Part shown: piece by piece, positions 25,634-36,400 of the stretch | Layout: each line of letters starts with the position of its first letter | How positions within the stretch are numbered: position 1 is the stretch's first letter | NCBI RefSeq assembly: GCF_021462225.1 | Contig: NC_061802.1 | Coordinates: 6,653,859-6,717,858, forward strand | Source of the DNA: Girardinichthys multiradiatus | Taxonomy: Eukaryota > Chordata > Actinopteri > Cyprinodontiformes > Goodeidae | DNA length: 64,000 nt | Reading direction: 5' to 3' | Position numbers and translations under genes: made by a program | Notes under the pieces: model-generated | The model's database searches: none | What the model was told of the DNA's origin: nothing | The model's input: the letters and a program-made list of their open reading frames with translations, nothing else

Positions 25634-25878
25634 GATCTTCACTCACGGACTTCCTCGCTCTTCAAGCTGAGCTGCTACCCTCCTCCCCACCTCCACCATC
25701 TGGCTTCCTAGCTCCTCCCGATTTCCCTACCTCAGGCCTCCACTCCACCACCAGTTTGATCCCATGGGGAAGACATCTCTGATTCTATTCATAAGTCGTT
25801 CAATCAAGCTCAAATCATTTTCAGCGTTTGTGTCTTCCTCCAGGGTCCGAGCGCCAAAGAAATATTTGTAAATAAACT

Positions 25879-25902
25879 TGCTAATATTTTGAGAAGGACC
25901 TG
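25879..25902. mobile_element. Solo terminal fragment of the CAGGTCC Tc1 family
   Basis: The 24 bases match the right end of copy B exactly (ATTTTGAGAAGGACCTG), followed by TA. No other part of the element is adjacent; the LINE 3' end begins directly after it. Confidence 0.75.
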
Positions 25903-25903
25903 T

Positions 25904-26297
25904 ATATACTCGTACTCGTACTCATTGTCTTCCGCTTATCCGGGACCTGGTCGCGGGGGCAGCAGACTCAGCAGAGACACCCAGACGTCCCTCTTCCCAG
26001 ACACCTCCTCCAGCTCCTCTGGGGGGAGCCCAAGGCGTTCCCAGGCCAGCTGAGAGACATAGTCCCTCCAGCGTGTCCTGGGCCGTCCCCTGGGCCTCCT
26101 CCCAGTGGGACGTGCCTGGAACACCTCCCCAGGAAGGTGTCCAGGAGGTATCCGGTATAGATGCCCGAGCCACCTCAACTGGCTCCTCTCGATGCGGAGG
26201 AGCAGCGGCTCTACTCCGAGCCCCTCCTGGATGGTCGAGCTCCTCACCCTATCTCTAAGGGAGAGCCCGGCCACCCTACGGAGGAAGCTCATTTCAG
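25904..26297 (-). mobile_element. 5'-truncated LINE fragment, second copy
   Basis: Minus-strand frame open over about 118 codons, with ERSQLRWLGHLYRIPPGHLP, RPTGRRPRGRPRTRWRDYVS and PPEELEEV, the C-terminal tail of a common fish LINE. The 3' end starts at a TACTCG-type short repeat (25904-25924). The copy stops at 26297, as expected for 5' truncation. I cannot assign the clade. Confidence 0.75.
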
Positions 26298-26509
26298 CAT
26301 TTCAAATACATGTTTTGCAGCTCTCACAGGTGTATTTATCACAGCAGTTATCGCAAAGCCTAATCATTTTCTTTGACTGAAAGTAACTTTTGTACTTTTT
26401 GTGTTCAGCAGAACATTTTGCATCTGCAATAAATAAGTGAATAAAACCAGGAGTAAAAAAGGAAAAGTTAAATGAGAGGTTTAATGTTTTTTAAAAGAAT
26501 TTCCATTGT

Positions 26510-26612
26510 CTATACCCACTTGTCCTTTCAGGGTCAGGGAAAGCAGGCTGGGATTCAAACCCAGGACCTTTTTGCTGCAAGGCTACCAACTGCACCACAC
26601 ATCAGCCCTTTT
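26510..26612 (-). repeat. 5' fragment of the SINE-like repeat of 9571-9916
   Basis: GGGATTCAAACCCAGGACC (inverted B box) and TGCAAGGCTACCAACTGCAC match the head of the element in reverse. Confidence 0.65.
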
Positions 26613-26935
26613 ATCTGCAAATTTCGGAATAGGAAAAGGAAAATGAGTTTTATCTGCATTAGACTAGTATTTATAACTACTCAGCTCTTACACTAGCTCT
26701 CATGTAGTAACCAATTCTCATGTTTCATATTTGTTTCCCAAATTTCCTACACAATTTATAGAACTACATCAGCATAAGAATAAAAAAAAAAAGAAGACAG
26801 GCTTTAATGATTGAAAGTTACAAGAAATCACAAAGACTCCAAACAGCGTACCTAAATATTGCTTTCAAAAATGCAACTTAAATATATTTATGATTTTTTT
26901 AACTTTGGTATAAAAATGTATTTATTCTTTGAATC

Positions 26936-27114
26936 TGGTGTAGAGGTGGAGCATGTGGAGCATGTGCACCATGTGCGGAGTCGCCTCAGCGCAGCCATCC
27001 TGGGTTCAATGCCCAGGATTTGCTACGTGTCTCCTTGCCCCCTCTCTGCCCATTTCCTGTCTGTATGCTGCAAAATAAAGGCCACTAGTGCCAGTAATTC
27101 ATCAAAAAAGAGCC
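26936..27114 (+). mobile_element. tRNA-derived SINE, second family
   Basis: A box TGGTGTAGAGG (26936-26946), B box GGTTCAATGCC (27003-27013), and a tail with CATTTCCTGTCTG, AATAAAGGCCACTAGTGCC and an A-rich end. The layout is tRNA-related head, unrelated body, A-rich tail. Confidence 0.75.
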
Positions 27115-30100
27115 CAGATTTCCATAAGCCCACATTTCTATTTTAAAAACATTTTTTGGTCTTGTGTTTCATTCCAAATTTTTGACAAACTGAATTTGGG
27201 TTTTTGTAGTTACAACCTATAATTGTCAGAGAAACACAGACTTGAATTTTATCCCTCTGTCTTGTGAATCTATTTCTGAGTTTCACTTTTTAAACTGAAT
27301 TACTCTAATTGACCTTTTAGTTATATTCTAATTTACTGAGATGCATTAACAAATATGGAGTTACTGCTGGCATAACTGGTTCTGTTGTTCTGTTATATAG
27401 AAAGTATTCCTGTGCTTATGTGTTTTCTATGTCTGCACTGTTTTTTAAAATAATGCCCATAGATCCTTTTGTGGTTTCTGACCCCCAAGCTCCCAGGTAG
27501 AACGTGACACGGCCATTAATGAATTAATAAAGTCATGGTGGTGGTTGGCGTGATCAAACAAGGATAAGATGGAGCAACATTACTGATACTTTTTCTCTTT
27601 TGACAGATTACGTACATAATAGGCAGAAATGTCATGCATTTTGAACGTCCGACAGATCACCCACTATCGTTTTGTTTTGTCAATGAAAACTCACACAGGT
27701 TTCGTCATGTTCTAGTCATCAAGAGCCACGTTTGCTCATCATCATCTCGTTATCATCATGAAAAAAGCGGCGTCAACAAAATAATTTCATCATCGTTGAC
27801 ATAAACAACACTGCATAGTAATAGGCAAGGCTGGTTTAACTGCACAGCACCATTCATACAAAAGGCAGTTAAAATATGCTTCACAGAGTATATAAAAATA
27901 CATTGAAATTTAGTCATTACATGTAGTGCTGTCTAAAATTAACCGTAGGCATACATCAAAAACAAATATATGTATGCATATCGTGCCATGCTAAAGTACT
28001 TCAAAATCTGAAAAATATGGCATGCATTTGTTTTCACACCCTTCACTCTGGTAAATTTTTTAATAAAAACCTTCAGAAGTTAGTAAATTAGAGAGCCCAC
28101 CTATGTGAAATTTAATCTCAGTATTAATAGAGCTGTTCTGTCAAGGCCTCAGATGTTTATTGCACCTTGAAGAAGAAGGAACACAGCAACGGTCAGAAAT
28201 AATATCCCAAGCTTTGAACAGCTCACACATCCATCATCTACTAATGAAAAAAGAATGACATCCTGTATGACAAAAACTCTAAGGTAAAAATTGTAAAGCA
28301 TATAACTAAAAGCTGAACTGATAATACTAGGTTTGCTTTATGCAGCATCTGATCTTAATAGTAATGTTTGAATGTCTGATTTCTGATTCATTGGAGTCAA
28401 ATATTTCCTCAGATTTGAGATTTTTTTAGAGAGTGTGTTCCAGAAATGAAAGTATAAAAACTAAAAGCGTCCTCCCTGTGTTTAGTTCTGGGCTTGTAAA
28501 CACTAAGTAAACAAGTCCCTGATGCAATATGTAGCCCCAGAACTTCAGCCCCACTCTAAGCCCAGCCAATTTAAGGGCCAACCATCTGAAGCTCTTGCTG
28601 GTTCATGAATAATGTTATCTGGTTGGTGCATACACAACTGTGTGTAATATTATTTAAATCTTATAATTGTAGTTTATGTTTAAGGTTAGGTGTAAAGGTA
28701 TGAGTTAAAACATTAGGGTTTACCGTTAGGTTTAGGGGTTAGGGCATAAAAGCATAAAAGCACATAACTTAACTGAAATTGGTAGTGGGACTTGAAAATG
28801 ACAACTGTAGCTTTATTCTATTCCTCTGATGACCTAAGGGTTTACATGGTTAACAAAAACAAAATCTGAAATATTGAAGACCATTCAGTGCTTCAAGAAT
28901 AAACATAAAAACCAGCTTTTTATTAACAAACAGGGAGCCAGTGGATGGATTTAGATTGATGTGATATGGCAGCAGCTTTTTTGCATGAGCTACTATATAT
29001 CTCCCTGGTTGATTTTTTTGAGAAAGATTCCATCTCTCAATATAATACTTAAATGCAACTTCCTTTAGGAGAATGTGTGACTCCATCAGAATTAAAGTCA
29101 TCCTCTCATCACTTCTATTTTCTGTTCTTTTCTCTTGTTGTTTCCCCTTCCACCCCAGGCGAATTGCAGTACAAAGTGAACATCAGTGAACCCCTCGTAT
29201 CTTTGCTGGGGCATCACTGCAGCGTGGAATCTCTGCTCAGCTAGCAGAAGGGGGAGATTATTCTGTGCTCACATCAAAGGAGGTTTGTCTAATTTGGGTC
29301 TGGCGTTGTGCTGGTAGAGCAGGCCCTTGGTGCAGCCTCTCCTTTCTTATCTCTCCCCCACAGACTCTCCCTGCTTTCTGCTGCAGCACAGCTGGCTCCC
29401 GGTAACGCTGACGCTTAAATTCGGGGTTCTCTACAGTCAAACGTGCACACAAACACCAGTTCCTGTTCCTCTTGTATGAAAACACACAAAGACACACAAC
29501 ACTTAGGCAGCTCTTTTTTTCGGATATTCATAGAATTTGTTCTGCTGAGCGAGTATCTCTGTCTCCCTTATCCAGCCTCTGCTGAGGTGAACCTGGTTCA
29601 GTGAATAGTTGAAATGGATTAAGGAAAACGGATAAGCGCCGGACAGATGCATTGTAAAAGAAATCTCTAAATGTGAATATGATGTTTAGTGCATATTGTG
29701 TGCAATTTAGACCTAATTCATTGGGGACAAGTAAACAACATTTAATCATAGCTGAGTATAATTTGATGGTATTTTCAATATTTCAGTTAATCAGTCGAGG
29801 GTCAGTGGGTGTTCCTCTAGCTTTTATTTATCACATAACAGCATTCCTCTCCCTTACCAACTTTATCCTGTTCGCACTCTACACAGATCACTGCAACCTT
29901 GCAAGCACACCCTCACAATTTAGGGCAATTTAATTCAGAGTGTGAAAACCCACACATTACCTTCCCGGGAAAGATTGAAATTAGAACCTTTTTTTGCTTT
30001 AAGAAAATTGTGCTATTTTTCTTCTGGTGGATTACTTCTTGCTATATTTTTTTTGAAACATGCTAATATAAATATTAATATAATACAAAAAGTTTTATAC

Positions 30101-32389
30101 AGGTGTAACATCTTAAAAGTCAGTGTCGGGCTAACATTTTAAATGTTAACTGCTTAACTTTAAGGCGGTCAACCTAAAACTGTTAACTATTTCTCTCTGT
30201 CTAGTGTCAGCCCTTACTGCCCTTCTGAGAGGGCAGTGTTTTCACAATGGGGAAAATCCTGTTATTTTTTTATCTGGCCATATTTCATTACAGTTGCACT
30301 TCTGGCAATTTGCTTAAAGTGGCTTAAATATACAGGTTAAAAATAATAGGGTACAATTCATAGATGAATAATTGAAAACAAGTGAAACAGATGTGTATGA
30401 AAAAAATAGACAACAGAGCAGCCAGAGTTTGGAGAAAAACCTTCAAAAAGAGAAAACGCATGACCAAAAAATACTTTGCAATGTTTGTCTGCTTATAGAA
30501 ATGTAAAGAAGAGAAGACGATTTAAGACTTTTCCGCACCCTTTGTAAACAGCTTGCAGGCACACAGCTTAATCCTAAAACGCATGCTTACAATTTCACTT
30601 GAAACTATCTCACTTGGACTGCTGCTGAAAAGAAGGATATCACCTCAGGAATTCCCTTCCTTGTGCTGCTCTGTCCGTAAATGTCTACCTGCTGCACAAA
30701 TAGGTCTTTGTTTTCTATGCTCCACCATCTAGTCCTGCTTGATTTTACTTCCTCTCCTCCTCAGTCTTTTGTCGTTTGGATTTTCTTTTCTTTTCCAAAA
30801 GGTGGTATTCTCCCATCCAACAATTGATGTCAGTCTCCAAAAAGGTTCATACAGTTTATCTGATTCTGTATTATTGTCACATTCTCACATTGCTCTGATG
30901 CTCATGAATGCACTAAACAACCCATTAACCTTACAAACTGAAATCATTCAGCACTTTACTATATTGTGAATGCATCCCTTGCCTAACTGCTAACTGGCTG
31001 AAAATACAACACATGCTAAAGATGCTGTTGCTGTTGCAAATGGTCCTGGTTTTGTAGAAATTCCATACACAGCAACATTTCTATCACCTATGTGGAGATG
31101 TGCATTTTGCTTGAATGCACTACTGTAAAGTCCAGCAAACACAATTGTTTAAGGCTTATAGTCTTTGCAGTCAAAGAGAAATGTGAACACCCTTCTTAAA
31201 GCTAATTGGTTGTTAATCGCTGATTTTGTCTCATAACTGTGATTAATCAAATGCGTGTGTGGGAGAGGTTGTCGGAGAGAGAGACTGTATTTATTTTTGC
31301 CAGTCTGCTGTGAGTCTGAGCTGCTGTTACAGAAAGTAACCGATCTGTCAAAAATGGTGGAAATAAAATCTGACTGCGTGGTTCCAAAGTGTGAACCCCG
31401 CCCACAACAGACAACCATGCCTGATTTTCTTTTTCCTATCTTGAATTTCTAAAACAAAGAAAATGTCTGGTAATAAATCAGTATATATACTACATATAAT
31501 TTAAAATCAATTTATTCCAACAGATGTTTTCATAAATACTTGCTAAGAACAACTATAATAAGAATTTTTTACCATATTGCTGTATATTCAGTCAAGTAAA
31601 GTTTTAGGGTTTTTATTAATGTTTATTTGTTTTAGGAAACTTAAGTTAATTCAGAGTGATTTAACAAGACATCAGCAAGACCTAAACAGGGATTTAATTT
31701 TAGTCACAGGATGTTGGTCAATGTTTAGCTCAGTTCTGCAGGCTGGAACGACGTCAGAACACCATCACAAGTGCACAGTGACTCCTACTGGTGCAAAAAT
31801 AACACTACAGTCTATACAGAAAAACTGGAGCACAGTTTAAATCCTCCGGGTTCATCTAGCGACTATCAGCCTCAGTAAATAATTTAACTGTCATCTGTGT
31901 CAAACCTTCAACCAATCTAACAGGAGATCACAAAGTAGCTCAGTCTTACCTTATCAATGAAATGAATTTCATCTGAGGATCAATTCCTTGCCCTCCATGC
32001 TTTTTGTTATTTGTAAGGATTTTGAAAGTAAACTGTGAAAGCCTACTAAAGATTATATAAAAAAATATCTCTTTTAATTCTAATCAGAGCCTGCTAATTA
32101 TTAACGCAGTAAATTAGCGCTAAAATAGGGTGGAATACTTTTATGTAATGTACAAGGAGATTAAAAGCTGCTCCTTTCCAATGCAGAAGTGTCTAAGAAT
32201 AAAGTAAGATAGACAGTAATATAATAATCTTTAATCTGTAGTCTGTAAACTGTAGGCGGACAATAGGAAGTAGGTAACAATCTCTAAAAGCAACAGTTCA
32301 AGGAAGGAATTCAAGAACATATTCAAGAACAGACAAGAAATCATTAACATCCATCAGTCTGAAAACAAAGTATTTTCTAAAGATTTGGG
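27115..32389. other. Gene-free stretch upstream of fetub
   Basis: Besides the repeat fragment at 27824-27908 and a degenerate TTAGGG-like patch at 28680-28745, nothing is recognised. A GC-richer patch at 29150-29450 has no supportable coding frame. Confidence 0.55.
27824..27908 (+). repeat. Degenerate interspersed repeat fragment
   Basis: GGCAAGGCTGGTTTAACTGC and CATTCATACAAAAGGCAGTT resemble a widespread teleost repeat (GGCAAGGCAAGTTTATTT type). Confidence 0.45.
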
Positions 32390-32880
32390 ACTTTAGCAAA
32401 CCACAGCAGGAGCTCTCTCCCAGAATATCCTGAAGGAAAATGTCCAGCCATAAATTTGTGACCTTAAGGTCAAGTGCACTTGGGTTATGCAGCAGGACAA
32501 TGATCTACAGCACCTTAGCAAGTCCACCTCTGAATGGCTAAAACTAAAACTCAAAAGGTTCTGGAATGGCCAAGACATAGTCCACTTAGATGTAATTGAG
32601 ATACTGTGTTATGACCTTAAAGTGGGAGTTCATGCTGGAAACCCTCCAATGTGGATTAATTACCACAATTCTAGAAGGTAGATGGTGCCCTACATTTTCT
32701 CCACAGTGGTGCAAAAGACTAATAGCCAGTTTTTACAAATGCTTGTTAGATGTTGTTGCCAATGATAGTAGCATGGTCAGTAATTAAATTTAGGGGACAT
32801 TCACTTTTTCACATTGGTCTGCGCAGTTTTTTATTAAATGAAAGAAAAAGATCATGCAAAACTGATTCTTTTGTGACATC
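32390..32880 (+). mobile_element. Tc1-like transposase relic
   Basis: The C-terminal half of a transposase is recognisable: ATGCAGCAGGACAATGATC, then CTTAGATGTAATTGAGATAC (degraded DLNPIEML) and a tail ending GGGGACATTCACTTTTTCAC. The frame is broken. It ends about 300 bases before the fetub start codon. Confidence 0.7.
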
Positions 32881-33216
32881 AAAACTTGTTTGTTGATCTA
32901 AAATATAGCGGCAACAAAAAAAAAACAAAAAAAAACGAAACAGAAGAAAAAAGGTAAGGGAGCAAACACAGTATTGTAATTGCAAAGGCAGCCATCAGTG
33001 ACAGTTTTGACCTTTATTCCATTTGTGCACCAGAGGGTAAAAGTACCACTTGCATATTCATTCATATCAGCCCCTCTGTTCTCAAACAAACATTGTCCTT
33101 GGCTTTCTTTCAACATCCTGTTTTGATTCCAAAAGTCACTGGTTTGAAGGCAAACACAGAAGAACAAACTTCATTTCAAAGCTGCGTGTTAACTTTCTGT
33201 CCATACTTCTGCAGCC
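32881..33216 (+). other. Immediate upstream region of fetub
   Basis: Should hold the fetub promoter and 5' UTR. No TATA box is evident. GTTAAC (33188-33193, an HNF1 half-site form) and TGACCTTT (33009-33016, a nuclear-receptor half-site form) would suit liver expression, but such short matches are weak evidence. Confidence 0.35.
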
Positions 33217-33444
33217 ATGGACATCTGCACACTTCTGCTGCTAATATCTCTCATATCTCTTCACACTTTTCAGGTGAAAGGGGAGGGTTTTGTGCTGAAG
33301 CCCATCGAACTTGCTCCAATTCCCTGTAACGACAAAGCTGTGGAGAAGCTTTCTCGACTGGCCGTCACTTACATCAACGAGGATCGCACCGAGGGCTACA
33401 AGTTTGCCCTCAACCGCATTGCCAATGTCTACCTGCATGCTCAG
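33217..33444 (+). CDS. fetub: fetub exon 1: signal peptide and start of cystatin domain 1
   Basis: Encodes residues 1-76. A hydrophobic Leu/Ile-rich segment (residues 5-15) is followed by Cys37, which in fetuins pairs with the last cysteine of the chain. The exon ends at CAG before GTCAGC, phase 0. Confidence 0.9.
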
Positions 33445-36400
33445 GTCAGCAAAAACATGAATAGTTTGTGGTAACTTCAGCTGTATATAGATCTACTTTT
33501 ATTTTTTTATTTTATTTCTATAACAGATTGCCAAGACAGGGCAAAAATCAGGTGTTAAGGTAAAACATATTAAAAAAAATACTTTCATTTATGAAGAAGG
33601 AATCAAAGGATTCAAAGGATTATAGTGTAGTTATAAATTATAGTAAAAGTGACAATAACGGAAGCATCTATGGTTATTAAAAAGAACAAAAAATATTTCC
33701 TATCTACACTTTAGTGTATTTGGTTCCTATTATTGAATTTCACTTCTAATATCTGTTAAAATAAAATCAAAGTACATCATTTTATGGTCTAAAATGAGAA
33801 GGTATCCCCTTTAAAGCCTCATAAAAGAGGACCTTTAGGACTGAAGTAATTGTTAATAAAGTCCGGGTCATTTCAGTAAAATCCTGCTTTGACAAACTGG
33901 CTTTATGAACTGCTGTGCTGCTGAAGTCTGTGGCCTAACTCTGAGGTGCATCACAGTTTAACAGACACAATTTAACCTTCTTACCTAAAAGCAAACAGTT
34001 GTTTTCAGGGTTATGGTTCAAATCAATATTGTACAAAGTGTTTTGTTGCATATGACAGAGATTCCTTCTAACAAAACTATTTACCTGCTTAAAGCTCATA
34101 AATCCACTAGTGGGTATTTTTCATTTGTTTAAAATTAGACAGTGGCATGTTTAATTTAGGATTTGTACTTGCATTGTACATAACAGGGACCAGCAGGCAA
34201 TGTGTACTACCTGGACCTGGATGTCCTGGAGACCAAGTGTCACATAGGCAGCCCAAAGCCGTGGAAGCGTTGTGATGTCAGACCCTTCATGGAAACAGTA
34301 GGACACACACACACAACGTGCACAGATACATATGCTTGCACCTGTGCTGAACATCTCAACTTGTTGGACTTCTTGTTTTGCTATTTTGTGGAATGAGTTT
34401 TGTTGTTCTTATTGTTAATTTATTAATCATAAACCACAGTTTGCAGGCTTTAAAAGGTTTGGTTACGGTGGAAGGGAATTTGTCGGGATAACTTATCAAA
34501 CCGAACTTAAAACCAATCCCAAAAGCCCAAAATGTTCTTACCCTAAAACACTGGACCTCCCTCTGGTAGAAAATTACATTAAACCTTGAGTCAAGGGCTG
34601 TTTGTTAAATACATTACTGGTAATTAGGCCTCCATTAGTCCCATGACTGCAAAAGCAAACGATGGGCTGTGTGGACAAAACATAGGAGGGTTCTGAGGGA
34701 TATTAATTACTGTTAGTCTTATCAGGAAAACACAGAATACCAATTCAGATATTTAAATTTTTTCAGTTTTATTTCTGAGTAATCAGGAAATATACAGCGC
34801 CTTGCCATTTCTGTTTATATTATTTTTTCACGGCTGCAATACTTTTGTGGAATGAATATACTTTGCTCTAAATGGTCCCATTGTAGCTTTTGCTTCATGT
34901 TTAGGGTTCTCTGAAAGCTTCCCTGCAGCAGGATGCTGACATCACTATGTATTATTGTGGGACTGATTTGTGGGAATGATCTGTTTGCATATAAACCAAA
35001 AAGCTTAATATTGGTCTCCTCTGACTATCCCATCTTCTTCTACATGTTTGCTGTGGCCCCATTATGGCAAATGGTGAAGTTTAAATGAGACTTCTATGGC
35101 TTTCTTCCAATAATTATTTCTTCGTCTTTTTCCATGTTCTATTCTTCCATAAATGCCGGATTTTGTAGAGGGCACAACTTATAGTTTAACATTGTCCTAC
35201 TTTAAACTTCCCTGTGTTATCCTAGAACTGCCTGGTGTGTTTACTGACCTTTGTTCAACACCTTATCCTTTTTCTTTCACTTCACTGTTATGCACTATTT
35301 TGTGTTGGTCTGTTGCATAAAATTCATAGAAACTTTGGGATTGTAAAGTGATAAAAATATTAAATGTTTAGAAGTGTGGAAGCTTCTGTAAGGCTGTGTA
35401 AATTAAATAGTAATGTCACGTTTGGTGGATTGTTGGCAGGACCTTGGGAGCAGCATGGTGAGTAAAGTGATTTAATAAATTACACAGCAAACTTACAGGC
35501 ACAATACAAGGAGAGATACAGAGTAGGCAGAAAACCAGGCAATTAAACAGGGCAAATGACATACGCAGAGTAAACAGATGATTCCAACAATAGCGAAAGG
35601 AAAAGCAGAGAGCTTCTATACAGGTGAGAAGTGAGGAAGGGGCATTACAAGCAGGCAAGAGTAATCAGGTGAGAAAAGAGTAACAGCTGAGACCAATGAA
35701 GGGAGAGGGAGCTGAGGGAGAAGAGAAAATGAGCAGGAGCAGACAGACTGGAATACACAAAAAAAACTCTAACGCTGAATAGTTATAATAATACAAAACC
35801 AACATGAGTATGAACTAAGACCCTAATCTAAAATGAATGAACAAAAATGGCAGCACTGAGAAAACATTAACAATGATTATGACAAATGTGACATTACCAA
35901 ACCTGCTTCTGAAAAGCCTTTATGGAATTTGTTGTGTTGCTAAAAAGAATCAATACCCAATTGATTTTGCCCATTGTAGCAACTGATCCAGGGAGCTACT
36001 GTAGTGACTCGGCTACTCTTAAAAATACTTAAAATAGATCTGCTGGTTCTGCTTTTACCGACGCCCAGTAGGCTATCCTACATCTGCCATGAGAGCAACT
36101 AGCATGGCCTAAGTTTTTTGTGACAGAATCAGAAATAAGGTATGATTTAAGCTCACAATATTTATCTCACTAGAATTAGATAAAGGCTGCTTCCACCCCT
36201 GATTACTGAACAAATAAGTTTCCTACCTGATCATGTGTGCATTGATAAAGGAAAACACTTTCCTTACTGTGGTTTTATGTGCTGCTGTAAGGTTCAGGTT
36301 CCTGTGAAGACATCTAACTCACATATATATCATTTAATATCTTCATATTTAAAATTACTATGTTTACTATACTGGTCACACTCTCAGCAATACATAGTGT

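Noticed and set aside
29150..29244. Possible exon after a pyrimidine tract and CAG
   Set aside because: The acceptor-like tract is good, but the frame closes after about 28 codons, no family is recognised and no partner exon was found.
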